NCBI GenBank assembly: GCA_002633005.1
Contig: NMRA01000201.1
Span: 75,139-120,700 of the forward strand
DNA: 45,562 nucleotides
From: Phoronis australis
Taxonomy: Eukaryota > Phoronida > Phoronidae
Direction of reading: 5' to 3'
In this document: in pieces, positions 45,129 to 45,562 of the stretch
Numbering within the stretch: position 1 is the first letter of the stretch
Layout of the letters: each line of letters opens with the position of its first letter
Notes under the pieces: generated by a model
Database searches by the model: none
What the model was told of the DNA's origin: nothing
Seen by the model: the letters and a program-made list of their open reading frames with translations, nothing else
Made by a program: the position numbers and the translations under genes

Positions 45129-45290
45129 GTTAACGCCCATGCTCAGTTAACCGCCCATCCCCAACTTTAAGTGGATTTCCGATTTAACCGCCCACTGCTC
45201 AGTTAAGCGCCCCCCTGCGATTTTTGAAGATTTCCAGTTAAGCGCCCACCTCTCGGTTAAGCGCCCATCCCGACTTTTTAAGAATGAAGA
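45129..45290. repeat. 54-bp tandem repeat with paired GTTAAGCGCCC boxes
   Basis: Boxes of the form (G/T)TTAA(C/G)CGCCC start at 45129 (a shorter form, GTTAACGCCC), 45146, 45183, 45202, 45237 and 45256. They form three pairs 17 to 19 bp apart, with 54 to 56 bp between equivalent boxes. The intervening sequence (GATTT-, TTTTTGAAGATTTCC-like) also recurs. A weaker copy may continue at about 45290. The minus strand stays open across it because 54 is a multiple of three; this is not evidence for a protein. Confidence 0.75.
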
Positions 45291-45562
45291 TTTAGCGCCT
45301 AGTGCTAAGGAAACGCGCGATTCCCCGACTTTTAGAAAAAGATCGATAATCACAATGAGTGCAACGACGCCGGGACTCCGAGACGGTGGTTTAGCAATCT
45401 GAATCACAATACAGGTAAAGAGTTATTGTCTTGGGTCATGAACTCACTTCAAAATACTTGAACCTTTTTGTCACTTTATTTTCTTCCCTTGTTTGCAAAG
45501 TTTAAGAACGCCGCCGGCGTCAAAACCTCCGCTTTCAGCGACTTTGTCTGCCGCACTGAGTT

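Noticed and set aside
45129-45290. CRISPR-like regular repeats
   Set aside because: The genome is eukaryotic, the intervening sequences are themselves repeated, and no cas genes exist here.
45147-45407. Open minus-strand frame with repeated GGRLTEQWA-like motifs
   Set aside because: It is a by-product of the 54-bp tandem repeat, whose unit length is a multiple of three; no start context, splice or family support.

Overview
The window is eukaryotic, almost certainly animal nuclear DNA. Genes are split by GT-AG introns, the sequence is AT-rich, and two conserved single-copy genes can be read through their exons: the 3' part of a phospholipase C-gamma gene (+ strand, 871 to about 9030) and a complete ten-exon tRNA uridine-2'-O-methyltransferase TRMT44 gene (- strand, 36500 to 28404). 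A third gene (+ strand, from 37479, running off the right edge) encodes a multi-pass membrane protein that I could not name. The mix of Gypsy, BEL/Pao, PIF-Harbinger and SWIM/YqaJ remnants suggests a marine invertebrate, but the species cannot be fixed from this sequence.

Layout. 1-10300: the last six readable coding exons of PLC-gamma (end of the catalytic Y half, C2 domain, charged C-terminal tail), with introns that carry a diverged tandem repeat, a 263-bp foldback element and a duplicated block. 10300-28300: a transposon graveyard. It holds a 520-bp MITE, Gypsy integrase and gag pieces, a retroelement ORF1 with SGNH-like and CCHC remnants, a decayed HARBI1-type transposase that still has a phase-consistent intron, a RecQ-like helicase fragment, a Gypsy integrase C-terminus, a SWIM zinc-finger fragment and a YqaJ-type nuclease fragment separated by Gypsy and BEL pieces, a near-perfect 162-bp palindrome, and a Gypsy remnant nested inside a BEL integrase. 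28404-36500: TRMT44, with two MITEs in introns. 36501-37478: a divergent promoter region. 37479-44844: membrane-protein gene, whose first intron contains a young LTR retrotransposon with identical 143-bp LTRs and an intact 5-bp target-site duplication. 45129-45266: a 54-bp tandem repeat.

Assembly. There are four single-base N characters (7244, 13765, 19513, 38440). Three are flanked by near-identical direct copies that begin right after the N, the pattern expected of unmerged contig ends or haplotypes. The fourth lies inside the young LTR element, so most of that element's interior is missing. Intron lengths and repeat counts across these points should not be trusted.

No prokaryotic features, CRISPR arrays, tRNA or rRNA genes were recognised. 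The most notable points are the young LTR insertion with an NRF-1-like palindrome in its LTR, the nested BEL/Gypsy insertion that can be resolved to the base, the helicase/SWIM/YqaJ remnants, two MITE copies that define a family, and a recurring CTCF-like 13-mer. None of these establishes a new biological system.
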